Of a stretch of 6,759 bases of DNA, positions 6,524-6,759 are shown one piece after another. The position numbers and the translations under genes are program-made. Source of the stretch: an uncultured Bacteroidota bacterium. GTDB taxonomy: Bacteria > Bacteroidota > Bacteroidia > Chitinophagales > Chitinophagaceae. The DNA lies in NCBI GenBank assembly GCA_903905685.1, contig CAIVHI010000492.1, positions 1 through 6,759 of the forward strand. Direction: 5' to 3'. The notes under the pieces were generated by a model. That model was not told the DNA's origin, did not search any database, and saw only the letters and a program-made list of their open reading frames with translations. Every line of letters starts with the position of its first letter. The stretch's first letter is position 1.

Positions 6524-6694
6524 GAGACTATTTGTTGCCAAAAATAGGTAAAATATAAATGGATAGTATCTCAACTTACCGAGCAATAGGCACCGGAAAA
6601 ACTCATGAGAAGGCGCGAGGAGGCGAAAAGGATAAACGGAAAACCAAGGAATGTGCAGAAGTTTTCGCGGAATTACCGGCAACCCCCAAAGATT
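6524..6694. other. Intergenic region upstream of the lipoprotein gene
   Basis: About 170 bases between the possible membrane-protein end and the lipoprotein start. Apart from the AT-rich stretch near 6531-6560 with a candidate -7 element, I see no gene, repeat or terminator that I can support. Confidence 0.4.
6539..6546 (-). promoter_or_regulatory. Possible Bacteroidota -7 element before the lipoprotein gene
   Basis: On the minus strand TATTTTTG matches the Bacteroidota -7 consensus TAnnTTTG, 15 bases before the lipoprotein ATG, in an AT-rich stretch. No TTG/TTTG -33 element was found at the usual spacing; the nearest TTG upstream is about 26 bases away. The untranslated leader would be very short. 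Weak call. Confidence 0.3.
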
Positions 6695-6759
6695 TTAGAG
6701 GAACAATATCCTTATAGCCCCAAGCACCACTATCACCATAGCAAACAGTAATAATGCGT
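6695..6759 (-). CDS. Possible C-terminal end of a membrane protein, cut by the window edge
   Basis: On the minus strand a frame enters from the right edge and ends at TAA (6697-6695) after 20 codons. The peptide is almost entirely hydrophobic (Leu, Val, Ile, Ala, Phe) with one Arg near the end, ending IRILFL, as expected of a terminal transmembrane helix. If real, the gene would be in the same direction as the lipoprotein and peptidase, separated from them by about 170 bases. A second minus-strand frame is also open from the edge down to about 6603, so the choice of frame is uncertain and no family can be named. Confidence 0.3.
   Translation of the reverse strand, partial: ALLLFAMVIVVLGAIRILFL

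Noticed and set aside
6524..6682. N-terminal extension of the lipoprotein to 6682
   Set aside because: It would place 53 residues before the basic n-region and lipobox, making the lipid attachment site internal, and it covers the AT-rich promoter-like stretch.

Overview
The window looks like a piece of a Bacteroidota chromosome, possibly Bacteroidales. Base composition is moderate, the starts have no strong Shine-Dalgarno sequence, genes are tightly packed with overlapping stops and starts, and the protein family set (MBOAT plus SGNH partner, a Cys-containing lipoprotein, a small secreted papain-like protease) is common in that phylum. This assignment is inferred from style and content, not from a marker gene.

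Left part, 1-4805, + strand: a five-gene operon whose first gene is cut by the window edge. In order it encodes an amino-acid adenylating enzyme (DltA-like), a GNAT N-acyltransferase, a stand-alone acyl/peptidyl carrier protein, an MBOAT membrane O-acyltransferase (DltB/AlgI-like) and a membrane-anchored SGNH-type protein (DltD/AlgX-like). The spacing is -4, -8, +39 and +2 bases. Together they have the architecture of a Dlt-type export system: an amino acid is activated as an adenylate, loaded onto the carrier protein, moved across the inner membrane by the MBOAT protein and placed on an extracytoplasmic acceptor with help from the SGNH protein. The GNAT between the loading enzyme and the carrier is the unexpected part. 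It suggests the tethered amino acid may be N-acylated, so the transferred group could be an N-acyl-aminoacyl ester rather than plain D-alanine.

Middle, 4806-5175: about 370 bases between convergent genes. No intact gene is convincing. There are short inverted repeats and two overlapping minus-strand reading frames that look like a possible frameshifted remnant.

Right part, 5176-6523, - strand: two genes overlapping by 11 bases. The promoter-proximal one encodes a small His/Gly-rich lipoprotein. The second encodes a secreted papain-family (C1A) cysteine peptidase homologue with a recognisable Cys-His-Asn triad. At the extreme right edge (6695-6759) there may be the hydrophobic C-terminus of another minus-strand gene. 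No tRNA, rRNA, CRISPR array or insertion sequence was recognised.
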